Shown here in pieces: positions 47,074 to 55,530 of a stretch of 64,000 nucleotides of DNA (the stretch's first letter is position 1; the number at the start of each line of letters is the position of its first letter). The notes below the pieces were generated by a model. It was not told where the DNA came from, did no database searches, and saw only the letters and a program-made list of their open reading frames with translations. Origin of the DNA: Paenibacillus tengchongensis (lineage in GTDB: Bacteria; Bacillota; Bacilli; Paenibacillales; Paenibacillaceae); NCBI RefSeq assembly GCF_008973665.1, contig NZ_WACP01000009.1, positions 1-64,000 of the forward strand, read 5' to 3'. Made by a program: the position numbers and the translations under genes.

Positions 47074-47805
47074 ATGAGCCATCTTACAGAGCAGCAGCAG
47101 TCACAGCTCCGCGCAGCCCTGCTGCAGCAGCGGGAAGATATTCAGCAAAGGCTGCTGAACAACAGGCATTACGATCTTGAGAACTCCATGCGCGATACCA
47201 CCGGAGACCTTACGGAAATCGATAACCACCCCGGCGATGCTGCAACGGAGCTATACCACCGTTCCATGGATATCTCGCTGCTGGAGCGGGACGAGCATGA
47301 GCAGAACGAAATTGACGCCGCCCTGCAGGCGATGGAGGAAGGGACTTACGGCCTCTGCATCGTGTGCGGCAAAGACATCCCGTATGAGCGTCTGGAGGCG
47401 GTCCCTTCCACCCGCTACTGTAAAGAAGATAATCCCCGGCAGTTCACAGAGCTTAACCGGCCTGCCGAGGAAGAGCTGCTCTATCCGCCGTTTGGCCGCA
47501 CCAGCGCGGATGAACGGACCGAGCAGAACCGCTTCGACGGCGAAGACGCCTGGCAGATTGTCGAGAGCTGGGGCAGCTCCAATTCACCGGCGATGGCCGA
47601 GGACAATGAAATTACGTCCTACAATGACATGGAGATCGAGGCCGACGAAACCGAGGGGTTCGTGGAGCCCTGGGAGAACTTTATCGCCACCGATATCGGC
47701 GGCAACCATCTGACTGTGATCCGCGGCACCAGTTACCGGCAGTATATGGACTCCGAGGAAGGCGATTATATGCTTGACCCTTATAGTAAAAAAGAACGGG
47801 AGTAG
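47074..47805 (+). CDS. TraR/DksA-type zinc-finger protein (YlyA/YteA family)
   Basis: A 243-residue protein with an N-terminal coiled coil (HLTEQQQSQLRAALLQQREDIQQ), DNHPGDAATELYHRSMDISLLERDE and a zinc-finger region EGTYGLCIVCGKDIPYERLEAVPSTRYC, giving only three Cys because the last CxxC is reduced to CKED. The C-terminal ~130 residues form a YteA-type acidic extension. B. subtilis YlyA, at the same place between ileS and lspA, affects sigma-G RNA polymerase. Here the gene is on the opposite strand. ATG 47074 follows AAAGGAG. Confidence 0.85.
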   Translation: MSHLTEQQQSQLRAALLQQREDIQQRLLNNRHYDLENSMRDTTGDLTEIDNHPGDAATELYHRSMDISLLERDEHEQNEIDAALQAMEEGTYGLCIVCGKDIPYERLEAVPSTRYCKEDNPRQFTELNRPAEEELLYPPFGRTSADERTEQNRFDGEDAWQIVESWGSSNSPAMAEDNEITSYNDMEIEADETEGFVEPWENFIATDIGGNHLTVIRGTSYRQYMDSEEGDYMLDPYSKKERE

Positions 47806-47828
47806 CCGGCGGCTGCTCCTTCTTTTTT
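47797..47828 (+). terminator. Terminator overlapping the zinc-finger gene stop
   Basis: Arms GGAGTAGCCG and CGGCTGCTCC are followed by TTCTTTTTT. The left arm contains the stop codon of the gene. Confidence 0.8.
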
Positions 47829-47957
47829 ACCCTGCAGAGACTGTTTTTCTATGGGTAGCGGCTTCTGCTACCAAAAAAACACGCCACAATCTTCAGACTT
47901 CCCGGCCGCATCCCCTGTCTGCCATCCGCGAAACGCTCCACATCCTCTCGTTCCATC

Positions 47958-48323
47958 TCAATACGTCTTCAGCTCCAGCTGATGCTGTACGATCCGCACA
48001 ATGTCCGCAATGTAATCCCCGATGATCGGTAAATTGAGCGCACCAAGCACCTGCAGGATGTAAATGATCGTAGCGGCGAAAAAGGTAAAGCCCAGCGCGA
48101 TCCCCACCCCGCGTGCCGCTCCGGACAATAGATTCAGCCAGATCAGCCGCCAGGGAGAAAACAGCAGCTCGGTATACTGGGCAATCCGCGATTTCTCCAT
48201 CTGCTGCGCCAATTCACGGGTTAAGCGGTAGACAACGTTCAGCTTCTCTTCCGGTCCAAGCTCCGCCCCTTCCTCCGGATCGGTCTGCCTTGCTTCGCTG
48301 CGCTTCATCTCCTCATCTTGCAC
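47958..48323 (-). CDS. DUF5665-like membrane protein
   Basis: A 121-residue protein: a charged N-terminal third, then SPWRLIWLNLLSGAARGVGIALGFTFFAATIIYILQVL with one or two membrane helices and a short amphipathic end (IVRIVQHQLELK). The pattern fits the DUF5665 family as I remember it; function unknown. I choose GTG 48323 (AAGGAG 9 bases upstream). A TTG at 48362 would start inside the ileS terminator. Confidence 0.7.
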   Translation of the reverse strand: MQDEEMKRSEARQTDPEEGAELGPEEKLNVVYRLTRELAQQMEKSRIAQYTELLFSPWRLIWLNLLSGAARGVGIALGFTFFAATIIYILQVLGALNLPIIGDYIADIVRIVQHQLELKTY

Positions 48324-48360
48324 CTTTAGCGGCTCCTTCCCGTCATCATCCTCCCGGCAC

Positions 48361-48411
48361 AAAAGAAACGAGCCCGGACGAAGAGGCTCCCTCTTCTGTT
48401 CACGGGACTCG
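48361..48411 (-). terminator. Terminator of ileS
   Basis: On the minus strand a long imperfect hairpin (outer arms CGAGTCCCG and CGGGCTCG, inner AGAGG/CCTCT) is followed by TTTCTTTTG, about 155 bases after the ileS stop. Confidence 0.65.
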
Positions 48412-48564
48412 CTTCAGTTGTCTTGTAGACCCAAGGCTGCGCGTTTGCCGCATTCTCCGCCACGGGTTCACGGTGCCCCGCCGCTTGGTGCAGGGACGGA
48501 TTTGACGTTTTCTTTTGCCGCTAGTATTTACTGTTCAGGTCAAGCCAATACAAGGAAATCCGCT

Positions 48565-51500
48565 TTAAGCCCCAATATGGATACCGATCGACTTGCCGCC
48601 GGCATCTACCGTTTCAAAGTCCAGCTCTCCGCCAAAATCTATCGTCGTCACCAGCACGTTCTCGCGCAGTACATGCTCGAAAGCCACGGCAGCCGCCTTC
48701 AGCTCATCGTCAACCTGCAGCGTCAGTGCCACGCGCTTATCGATCGGCAGGTCCAGCCGCTTGCGGTAGTCCTGGACGGCACGGACGATCTCGCGCACCC
48801 AGCCTTCCTGCTCCAGCTCCGGCGTAATTTCGGTATTCAGCGCTACTGTCAGGCCATAGCCGGATGCAGCGGCAAAGCCCGGTTTTGCCTGCTTCTCGAT
48901 CAGCAGCTCCTCGGAGGTGATCAGCAGCTCCTCGCCGTCCGGCGATACTACGGCCACTTGGCCGTCCTGTACCACTTTGCGGGTCGCCCCGCTGTCCATC
49001 CCCTTCAGGAAGCCTTGCAGGAAGCCGACATTTTTGCCGTACTTTTTGCCCGCTACCTTCAGGTTCAGCTTCAGGGTGAAGTCGACAAATCCGCTGTCGC
49101 TGTTCTCCACTACGATGTGCTTCACATTGATTTCGTCCTTGATGATCTCTTCGTATTCCGCGAGATTAAAGCTGCGGTCGATGGATACAATCAGCTCGGA
49201 GAGCGGCTGGCGGTTCTTGATGCCGGTCTCGTTGCGCACGTTGCGGGCCAACTCGACGATGCCTCTCGCGCTTTCCATATCGCGCTCCAGCTCCAGATCG
49301 ATCAGGCTTTGGTCGGCTGCCGGATAATCGGCCAGATGGACACTTTCGCCTCCGCCCAGGTTAGTATAAATGTCCTCACACAGCATCGGCATAAACGGCG
49401 CCAGCAGCTTAGCGGTAACCAGCAGCACATGGGTCAGTGTGCGGTAAGCGTCCAGCTTCTCCTCGCCGAGGCCGCTGCCCCAGAACCGGTCGCGGGAACG
49501 GCGGATGTACCAGTTGCTCAGCTCATCCACGAAATTCTCGACCGCCTTGGAGGCATTGACGAAATCGTTGACGGCCAGCGTCTTATCGACAACAAGGATC
49601 AGGCTGTTCAGACGGGACAGAATCCAGCGGTCCAGCTTATGTTCCGATACCTTGAACGGATGCCCGGCAGGATCATAGCCGTCGATGCCGGCATACAGCG
49701 TCAGGAACGCATGCGTGTTCACGAGTGTATCGACAACCTTCGATTTGCTCTCACCGACCAGGCCGCGCGAGAAGCGCTTGTTGTTCCATGGTGCGCTGTC
49801 GGACAGAATGGCCCAGCGGAACGCATCTGTGCCGTATTCGTTCATGATATCCCAAGGGTCGATAACGTTTCCTTTGGATTTGGACATTTTTTGCCCGTTC
49901 TCGTCGAGGATATGGCCGGTGGCGATAACCGCCTTGTAAGGCGCCACTCCCTTGAACAACGTGGATACCGCCAGCAGACTGTAGAACCAGCCGCGGGTCT
50001 GGTCAATCCCTTCGCAGATCATGTCCGCCGGGAACTGGTCGCTCAAGGCTTCTTCGTTCTCGAATGGATAGTGGCTTTGCGCGAACGGCATCGAGCCGCT
50101 GTCAAACCACACGTCGATGACTTCCGGGGTGCGTACCATCAGGGCGCCCTCCTGGAACGGGCTCTTCAGCTTGATGTTGTCTACATACGGCTTATGCAGC
50201 TCGATATCCTCCGGCACGTCATGGGCGGCCATCGCCCGCAGTTCGGCGATGCTGTGCGGCGCATATTCCTTGCCGGTCGCTTCACAGACCCACACATTCA
50301 GCGGCGTTCCCCAATAACGGTTACGGCTGATATTCCAGTCCACCAGCTCGTCGAGGAATTTGCCGAAGCGTCCTTCGCGCACATGCTCCGGATACCAGTC
50401 CACGCTGCTGTTGTTAGCGACAAGCTGATCCTTGATCGCCGTCGTGTTGATGAACCAGCTGTCTGTGGCGTAATAGAGCAGCGGGGTGTCGCAGCGCCAG
50501 CAGAACGGATAGCTGTGCTCGTATTTCTCTTTATGGTAAAGTGTTCCCTGCTCGGACAGCACCTTCACGATATCCAGATCGCAATCCTTGACGAACCGGC
50601 CGGCAAAATCCTTCACCGTATCCGTATATTTCCCGGAAGCGTCCACCACACTGACAAAGCTGATGCCGTTCTCGCGGCAGCTCTTGTAGTCATCCTCGCC
50701 ATGCGCCGGAGCCATATGCACGATCCCGGTACCGCTGGAGTCGGTAACAAACGAAGCGCCGACGATTACATTGTGCTTCTCGGCCTTGATGTAGCTGAAC
50801 GGCGGCGTGTAGGTCTGCCCGATGAAATCGGCGCCTTTGTGCGTGGAGAGGATTGTGTATTCGCCCTTCAGCACATCTTCCACCAGATTCTTAGCCAGGA
50901 TGTATACGCCGTCTTCCTGCTGCGCACGCACATATTCCATCTCCGGGTTCATGGCCAGCGCCATATGCGCTGGCAGCGTCCAAGGCGTTGTCGTCCAGGC
51001 CAGCACATAATCACCGCTGCCGTCCAGCTTAAACTTGGCGGTGGCGCTCAGATCCTTGACGGTCTTGTAGCCCTGGGCCACTTCATGCGAGCTCAGCGTC
51101 GTCATACAGCTCGGGCAGTACGGGCTGACGCGGTGGCCGCGGTACATCAGGCCTTTCTCATGCACTGTAGCGAGGATGTTCCATACGCTCTCGATATAGG
51201 TGTTATCCAGCGTAACATACGGGTTATCCAGATCGGTCCAGTAGCCGATAGCTTCGGTAAATTCACGCCACTGCTTCTCATAGCCGAAGACGCTGGCTTT
51301 ACATTCCTTGATGAACTTCTCCACGCCGTAGCTCTCGATTTCCTGCTTGCCGGCGAGGCCCAGCTTCTTCTGCACCCCCAGCTCCACCGGCAGGCCATGC
51401 GTATCCCAGCCGGCCTTGCGCACGACGCGGAAGCCCTTCATCGTCTGGTAGCGGCCGATGAAGTCCTTGATGACACGGCCGAGCACGTGGCCGATATGCG

Positions 51501-51657
51501 GCGCGCCGTTCGCGGTCGGCGGACCTTCGTAGAACACATAGTTCGGCTTGCCTTCCCGGTTCTCCATCGATTTGCGGAACGTATTTTCCTCGTTCCATTT
51601 CTTGAGGATGCGCACATCTCTGTCGCGCGCTTTTTCTCTGACATCCACTTTCTGCAT
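48565..51657 (-). CDS. ileS: Isoleucyl-tRNA synthetase, long (IleS2-like) type
   Basis: A 1030-residue class I synthetase that charges tRNA-Ile. HIGH motif APHIGHVLGR (about residue 57), KMSKSKGN (about 595), the editing domain (about 190-390, including WTTTPWTLPAHMALA) and the anticodon-binding domain are complete. Length, CPSCMTTLSSHEVAQGY and the lack of a C-terminal four-Cys zinc finger put it with the IleS2 group (about 1030 residues), known for low sensitivity to mupirocin, not the ~920-residue IleS1 used by B. subtilis at this locus. ATG 51657 has AAAGGAT 11 bases upstream. It follows divIVA as in Bacillus. Confidence 0.95.
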   Translation of the reverse strand: MQKVDVREKARDRDVRILKKWNEENTFRKSMENREGKPNYVFYEGPPTANGAPHIGHVLGRVIKDFIGRYQTMKGFRVVRKAGWDTHGLPVELGVQKKLGLAGKQEIESYGVEKFIKECKASVFGYEKQWREFTEAIGYWTDLDNPYVTLDNTYIESVWNILATVHEKGLMYRGHRVSPYCPSCMTTLSSHEVAQGYKTVKDLSATAKFKLDGSGDYVLAWTTTPWTLPAHMALAMNPEMEYVRAQQEDGVYILAKNLVEDVLKGEYTILSTHKGADFIGQTYTPPFSYIKAEKHNVIVGASFVTDSSGTGIVHMAPAHGEDDYKSCRENGISFVSVVDASGKYTDTVKDFAGRFVKDCDLDIVKVLSEQGTLYHKEKYEHSYPFCWRCDTPLLYYATDSWFINTTAIKDQLVANNSSVDWYPEHVREGRFGKFLDELVDWNISRNRYWGTPLNVWVCEATGKEYAPHSIAELRAMAAHDVPEDIELHKPYVDNIKLKSPFQEGALMVRTPEVIDVWFDSGSMPFAQSHYPFENEEALSDQFPADMICEGIDQTRGWFYSLLAVSTLFKGVAPYKAVIATGHILDENGQKMSKSKGNVIDPWDIMNEYGTDAFRWAILSDSAPWNNKRFSRGLVGESKSKVVDTLVNTHAFLTLYAGIDGYDPAGHPFKVSEHKLDRWILSRLNSLILVVDKTLAVNDFVNASKAVENFVDELSNWYIRRSRDRFWGSGLGEEKLDAYRTLTHVLLVTAKLLAPFMPMLCEDIYTNLGGGESVHLADYPAADQSLIDLELERDMESARGIVELARNVRNETGIKNRQPLSELIVSIDRSFNLAEYEEIIKDEINVKHIVVENSDSGFVDFTLKLNLKVAGKKYGKNVGFLQGFLKGMDSGATRKVVQDGQVAVVSPDGEELLITSEELLIEKQAKPGFAAASGYGLTVALNTEITPELEQEGWVREIVRAVQDYRKRLDLPIDKRVALTLQVDDELKAAAVAFEHVLRENVLVTTIDFGGELDFETVDAGGKSIGIHIGA

Positions 51658-51713
51658 GTCTGATCTATCCTTTCCTTGTGTAGGTTTGGTTTTGAATTGA
51701 TGTTTTTCGTTTG

Positions 51714-51769
51714 TTTTGGTTTGTTGCTTTTGGTTTGTTGCTTTTGGTTTGTTGCTTTTGGTTTGTTGC
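51714..51769 (-). repeat. Four copies of a 14-bp A/C-rich repeat before the ileS ribosome site
   Basis: In the mRNA sense the unit GCAACAAACCAAAA occurs four times without interruption (51714-51727, 51728-51741, 51742-51755, 51756-51769), ending about 57 bases before the ileS ATG. It cannot form stable structure. It lies between the GC-rich array and the start codon. Confidence 0.95.
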
Positions 51770-51793
51770 TTTTGGCTTTGGTTGTTTCTTTCT

Positions 51794-52813
51794 GGCCGAC
51801 CCGCCCCGCGATCCCGTTAGGGCAGCTTTGGGGGCGGGAGGCCTCCTCAGGCGGCGCGGGCGAAGCGCCGCAGCACCCGGGCCGACCCGCCCCGCGACCC
51901 CGTAGGGCAGCTTTGGGGGCGGGAGGCCTCCTCAGGCGGCGCGGGCAGAGCGCCGCAGCCACCGGGCCGACCCGCCCCGCGACCCCGCAAGGGCAGCTTT
52001 GGGGGCGGGAGGCCTCTGCAGGCGGCGCGGGCGATGCGCGCCGCAGCCCCTGGCGGCACCGGCAAAGCGTGCCGCCAAATCTTTAGTGGTGCGGCGGGCG
52101 AAGCGCCGCAGCACCCGGGCCGACCCGCCCCGCGACCCCGCAAGGGCAGCTTTGGGGGCGGGAGGCCTCCGCAGGCGGCGCGGGCGATGCGCGCCGCAGC
52201 CCCTGGCGGCACCGGCAAAGCGTGCCGCCAAATCTTTAGTGGTGCGGCGGGCGAAGCGCCGCAGCACCCGGGCCGACCCGCCCCGCGACCCCGCAAGGGC
52301 AGCTTTGGGGGCGGGAGGCCTCCGCAGGCGGCGCGGGCGATGCGCGCCGCAGCCCCTGGCGGCACCGGCAAAGCGTGCCGCCAAATCTTTAGTGGTGCGG
52401 CGGGCGAAGCGCCGCAGCACCCGGGCCGACCCGCCCCGCGACCCCGCAAGGGCAGCTTTGGGGGCGGGAGGCCTCTGCAGGCGGCGCGGGCGGAGCGCGC
52501 CGCAGCCCCTGGCGGCACCGGCAAAGCGTGCCGCCAAATCTTTAGTGGTGCGGCGGGCGAAGCGCCGCAGCACCCGGGCCGACCCGCCCCGCGACCCCGC
52601 AAGGGCAGCTTTGGGGGCGGGAGGCCTCCGCAGGCGGCGCGGGCGAAGCGCGCCGCAGCCCCTGGCGGCACCGGCAAAGCGTGCCGCCAAATCTTTAGTG
52701 GTGCGGCGGGCGAAGCGCCGCAGCACCCGGGCCGACCCGCCCCGCGACCCCGCAAGGGCAGCTTTGGGGGCGGGAGGCCTCCGCAGGCGGCGCGGGCGGA
52801 GCGCGCCGCAGCC
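51794..52813. repeat. GC-rich tandem array, 153-bp unit, inside the ileS leader
   Basis: The 153-base unit repeats five times (starts 51992, 52145, 52298, 52451, 52604), followed by a ~57-base partial copy at 52757. On the ileS-proximal side are two shortened units of 85 and 86 bases (starts 51821 and 51906) that lack the middle ~68 bases. Copies differ by only a few bases (for example GAT/GGA/GAA in one spot). Each full unit holds inverted repeats, including TGGCGGCAC/GTGCCGCCA with a 9-base loop and GTGCGGCG/CGCCGCAGCAC. Since 153 is 51 codons, several frames on both strands stay open; these look like by-products. Confidence 0.95.
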
Positions 52814-52997
52814 GTTGCAGTAAAGGCACCGCAGGCGTACCCGCCAGGGTAGCCTAAGAAGTGCCGCTCCCAACGCCGCAGTCATCCTTCCCCGTCCGCC
52901 AAAGTCGCACACTGCTCGGGTTCACCCTTTGCGGGTGTCCAGAGGGCTGCAGCCCTTGGGGTCCCCCTTGGTAAGGGGGATTTAGGGGGATAACCAC

Positions 52998-53302
52998 AAA
53001 AAAAGCACTCCCCCACCCCCAAAGGGGCGAGACAGCGCTCGCGATACCACCCTAATTCTGTGCCAGCCATAAAGCATACATGGGCACAATCTCAGTCCGC
53101 GCCTAACTTCAAGCACGGGCCGGTATAACGTCCGGCAGACGGCATAAGCCTACACACGCAAAGAGCGCTTCAGCTTAGCTTCTAGGGGAAGATCTTCGGA
53201 TAAGACGTGAACATCGGCTTGCAGCAAGCACCGACTCTCTGGGGATCGTGATCTTATCGTACTTGTCCCGTCATCGAATAGTTATGAACGATGTACAGAT
53301 AT
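52998..53302 (-). promoter_or_regulatory. T-box leader (isoleucine) with terminator
   Basis: On the minus strand the T-box core AGGGTGGTATCGCG (53040-53053) is followed by an intrinsic terminator (53005-53038, then TTTTTTT at 52998-53004). Upstream, stem I can form from GATAAGA/TCTTATC with AAGTA on the 5' side of the internal loop. The 3' side reads CGAAGATC before TTCCC, so the specifier is probably AUC (53191-53193), which fits Ile. Uncharged tRNA-Ile would stabilise the antiterminator and let transcription reach ileS. Confidence 0.88.
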
Positions 53303-53308
53303 GTTCTA

Positions 53309-53337
53309 GTTATAGACTGTTTAAACGCAAATGTCAA
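53309..53337 (-). promoter_or_regulatory. Sigma-A promoter of the T-box/ileS transcript
   Basis: TTGACA (53332-53337), a 17-base spacer and TATAAC (53309-53314), just upstream of T-box stem I. Confidence 0.85.
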
Positions 53338-53373
53338 CATTCCCCGCTGAGATCAGGCATGTTGTTGGATTTT

Positions 53374-53551
53374 CACCACTTATTTTACCCTTATCCGGCG
53401 ATTTAAGTAGGTTAGTTTGATAATCGCCACTTAATTTCCGGGTCGCAAGGATAAACAAGCAAAAAAGGGTGAATTAGATGACCTTTTTCCACTTAATTCC
53501 GGCTTTCAGCCGCATCTGCCTAAATTAGGTGGACAATATCCACCTAATTTA
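53374..53551. repeat. Cluster of CCACYTAATTT-like motifs and a perfect 13-bp palindrome
   Basis: Between divIVA and the ileS promoter, the related words CACCACTTATTT (53374), CGCCACTTAATTTCC (53425), CCACTTAATTCCGG (53489) and CCACCTAATTTA (53540) recur. The last is the right arm of a perfect inverted repeat, TAAATTAGGTGGA-CAATA-TCCACCTAATTTA (53521-53551). It lacks a T-tract, so it is a weak candidate for the divIVA terminator. No gene is present in the ~300 bases between the promoter and divIVA. Confidence 0.7.
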
Positions 53552-53634
53552 CACACATTATGCTGCTTCTGACACCGTTCCCTCCGGCTAGCCCAGCATG
53601 GGATAACCCGGACATGAGCAGTCCAAGTCCGGCG

Positions 53635-54123
53635 CTAAATGACCGGGCTTTCACTTGCTTCCCGGCTCTCCAGCGCATTCCAGTCGTCCTGGGACAGCAG
53701 CTCCAGCTGCGCTTCCAGCAGCGTCCGGAACCGGGTACGGTAAATGGAGGCCTGCTTGCGCAGCTCTTCCGTCTCAATGGCCACCTTGCGGGATTTGGCC
53801 AATGCCTCGTTAATGATCCGGTCGGCATTCTTCTCCGCTTCCTTGATAATCAGCTGCGATTCCTTCTTGGAGTTGTTCTTGACGTCATCCGCCGCTTCCT
53901 GCGCGATGATGATCGTCTTGGAGAGACTCTCTTCAATGTTCAGAAAGTGATCCAGCCGCTCCTGAAGGGCCAAAAGCTGATTGTGCAGCTCCTTGTTCTC
54001 ACGGATGACACTTTCATAATCCTTGATGACCTGATCCAGGAATTCGTTGACTTCGTCCTCGTCATAACCGCGGATTCTCCGGGAGAACTCCTTGTTATGT
54101 ATGTCGAGCGGCGTTAATGGCAT
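53635..54123 (-). CDS. divIVA: DivIVA cell-pole and septum protein
   Basis: A 162-residue coiled-coil protein. The conserved N-terminus MPLTPLDIHNKEFSRRIRGYDEDEVNEFLD is the membrane-curvature-sensing part; the rest is two long coiled-coil segments (about 35-75 and 85-150). It marks cell poles and division sites and anchors chromosome origins during sporulation. The start is ATG 54123 with AGGAGGTG upstream. It is followed by ileS on the same strand, but with its own 1.9-kb gap. Confidence 0.97.
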   Translation of the reverse strand: MPLTPLDIHNKEFSRRIRGYDEDEVNEFLDQVIKDYESVIRENKELHNQLLALQERLDHFLNIEESLSKTIIIAQEAADDVKNNSKKESQLIIKEAEKNADRIINEALAKSRKVAIETEELRKQASIYRTRFRTLLEAQLELLSQDDWNALESREASESPVI

Positions 54124-54460
54124 GCTGTGCACCTCCTAGAAATGTCAAACCTCATAGGCCCTGCTGCCCGAAAACTCTCTTCGGCGGCCAGTAAACAAGC
54201 TTAACTTAGAGAAAAGCCCGGAATACCCCCATCAAGAAAGGCGGAACCCGTCTCCGTAAGTTCAATAAAATCGCCTGGAGAATCATCCCCGTACCTCAAG
54301 TATAAGACAATCCGGGGAAATTGATTCCGGCCAAATTCGCGAACGCACCGCTTCTACATCCAATATCGGCGGCAAGCGATTAAAATGTTTGCTCTCTTTG
54401 TTTTGCTTCCCTATAGAGATAATCAATTTCGACAGCGAGTCCCGGAATCCTGCAAGATTC
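54124..54460 (-). other. Gap between ylmH and divIVA
   Basis: A 337-base stretch without a convincing gene. A 61-codon minus-strand frame overlaps the ylmH end (TTG 54468 to 54283) but has no ribosome site. A TATACT on the minus strand near 54300 may be the -10 of a divIVA promoter; no good -35 pairs with it. Confidence 0.3.
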
Positions 54461-55246
54461 TCAGACAAATTTGCCGACCTGAACGCGGTAACGGCCTTTT
54501 TTCGTCAGACCGCCGACCTCCAGCACCCGAAAACGGCCGAAGCCCTGAATCGATACCATATCTCCTTCATTCAGGCTGCAGGAAGGATCTTCCTCAACTT
54601 TCCAGTTCACCCGCACCCGTCCGGCCTTAATCGGAGCCAGAATCTTGCTCCGGCTCACCCGGGTGACATCCGAGGCAATCCCGTCCAGCCTCAGGGAAGC
54701 AACGCTCAGCTCCATAATCTCCAGCTTCTCCTCCCGCGTACGCAAGGCAGAGACCGGAAGGATTTCCGTATGCACAAGTACCCGGTGAACTCCGGTTAGG
54801 TGGCTGGACAAAAACATAGCGATATCCGCCGCTACGACCACATGGCAGCCGTCGTCCAGCACATGAATATCGCCGATTTTGCCCCGTTTGATTCCGAGTC
54901 CCAGAATGGCCCCCATATAGTCGCCATGCTCCAGCGCCGTAAATTTCTGCTCGCCTGAAGTAATTTCCAGCACCTGCAGTTCCATGTCTTCATTTTCCAG
55001 CTCACGGTAATCCGGCGCCACGAGCCCCCGCTTGCGTTCGGCGCCCGGAGATCCGCCGTCCCACCGCACCTGAACATCAGGATGGCGGTTCACCAGAGAC
55101 TGTACAATATACGCTTGGCGGGGATCAAGAAATTCGGTCAGTCTGCTCTCATGGTACTCGCCTGCATTCTGAACCCACTCCCAAGCCTTATCTACGAAAG
55201 GCCGCTCATCCGGATGAAAATGCCCGTAAATTTCGTTCTTTATCAT
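54461..55246 (-). CDS. ylmH: YlmH, S4-domain RNA-binding protein
   Basis: A 261-residue protein with an N-terminal ribosome-associated domain (IYGHFHPDERPFVDKAWEWV, QAYIVQSLVNRHPDV) and a C-terminal S4 domain (about 185-255: LRLDGIASDVTRVSRSKI...GRVRVNWK...EGDMVSIQGFGRF). In B. subtilis YlmH acts with RqcH in C-terminal tailing of stalled nascent chains. The start is ATG 55246; upstream in-frame codons have no ribosome site and overlap ylmG. It lies in the ylm cluster between ylmG and divIVA as in Bacillus. Confidence 0.93.
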   Translation of the reverse strand: MIKNEIYGHFHPDERPFVDKAWEWVQNAGEYHESRLTEFLDPRQAYIVQSLVNRHPDVQVRWDGGSPGAERKRGLVAPDYRELENEDMELQVLEITSGEQKFTALEHGDYMGAILGLGIKRGKIGDIHVLDDGCHVVVAADIAMFLSSHLTGVHRVLVHTEILPVSALRTREEKLEIMELSVASLRLDGIASDVTRVSRSKILAPIKAGRVRVNWKVEEDPSCSLNEGDMVSIQGFGRFRVLEVGGLTKKGRYRVQVGKFV

Positions 55247-55253
55247 CGCTAGC

Positions 55254-55523
55254 CTAGAAAATACTCGTGATGATGTACTGCAGGCCGATGATCGCCATCC
55301 GGAGCACAAACAGCGCCACAATCGGGGAGATATCGATCATTCCGAACAGAGGCGGAATAAAGCGGCGGAACGGCGACAGTACTGGCTCCACCAGCTTGGC
55401 AAGCAGTTCTCCGATGAAATTCTCGCGCGCATTCGGCAGCCAGGACATCAGGATGTAAATAAAAATCATGTAAAAGTATATGTTGAAGAGTATAGTGATT
55501 ATCGAGTTGATCTCGTATGCCAA
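55254..55523 (-). CDS. ylmG: YlmG, YggT-family membrane protein
   Basis: An 89-residue membrane protein with two helices (about 8-28 and 65-88) and the family motif LVEPVLSPFRRFIPP between them. YggT/YlmG proteins are linked to cell-division and osmotic functions; the exact role is not settled. It is 7 bases after sepF and part of the ylmCDE-sepF-ylmGH transcript. Confidence 0.93.
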   Translation of the reverse strand: MAYEINSIITILFNIYFYMIFIYILMSWLPNARENFIGELLAKLVEPVLSPFRRFIPPLFGMIDISPIVALFVLRMAIIGLQYIITSIF

Positions 55524-55530
55524 GATGTTG

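Noticed and set aside
48418..51663. 1081-codon plus-strand frame opposite ileS
   Set aside because: It is a mirror of ileS codon bias; the minus strand encodes a complete IleS.
51992..52756. Array as a CRISPR
   Set aside because: The units are head-to-tail and nearly identical over the full 153 bases, with no unique spacers and no cas genes nearby.
51847..52912. Long reading frames of 270-330 codons on both strands across the GC-rich array
   Set aside because: They stay open only because the 153-bp unit is a multiple of three. The predicted proteins are Arg/Ala/Pro/Gly low complexity in every frame, with no ribosome site.
52940..52995. Sequence near CCCCCTTGGTAAGGGGGATT as a mobile element end
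   Set aside because: Similar inverted words occur widely in bacterial genomes, but there is no second end, target duplication or transposase here.
54283..54468. 61-codon minus-strand frame after ylmH
   Set aside because: It starts with TTG inside the ylmH end, has no ribosome site and has no recognisable pattern.
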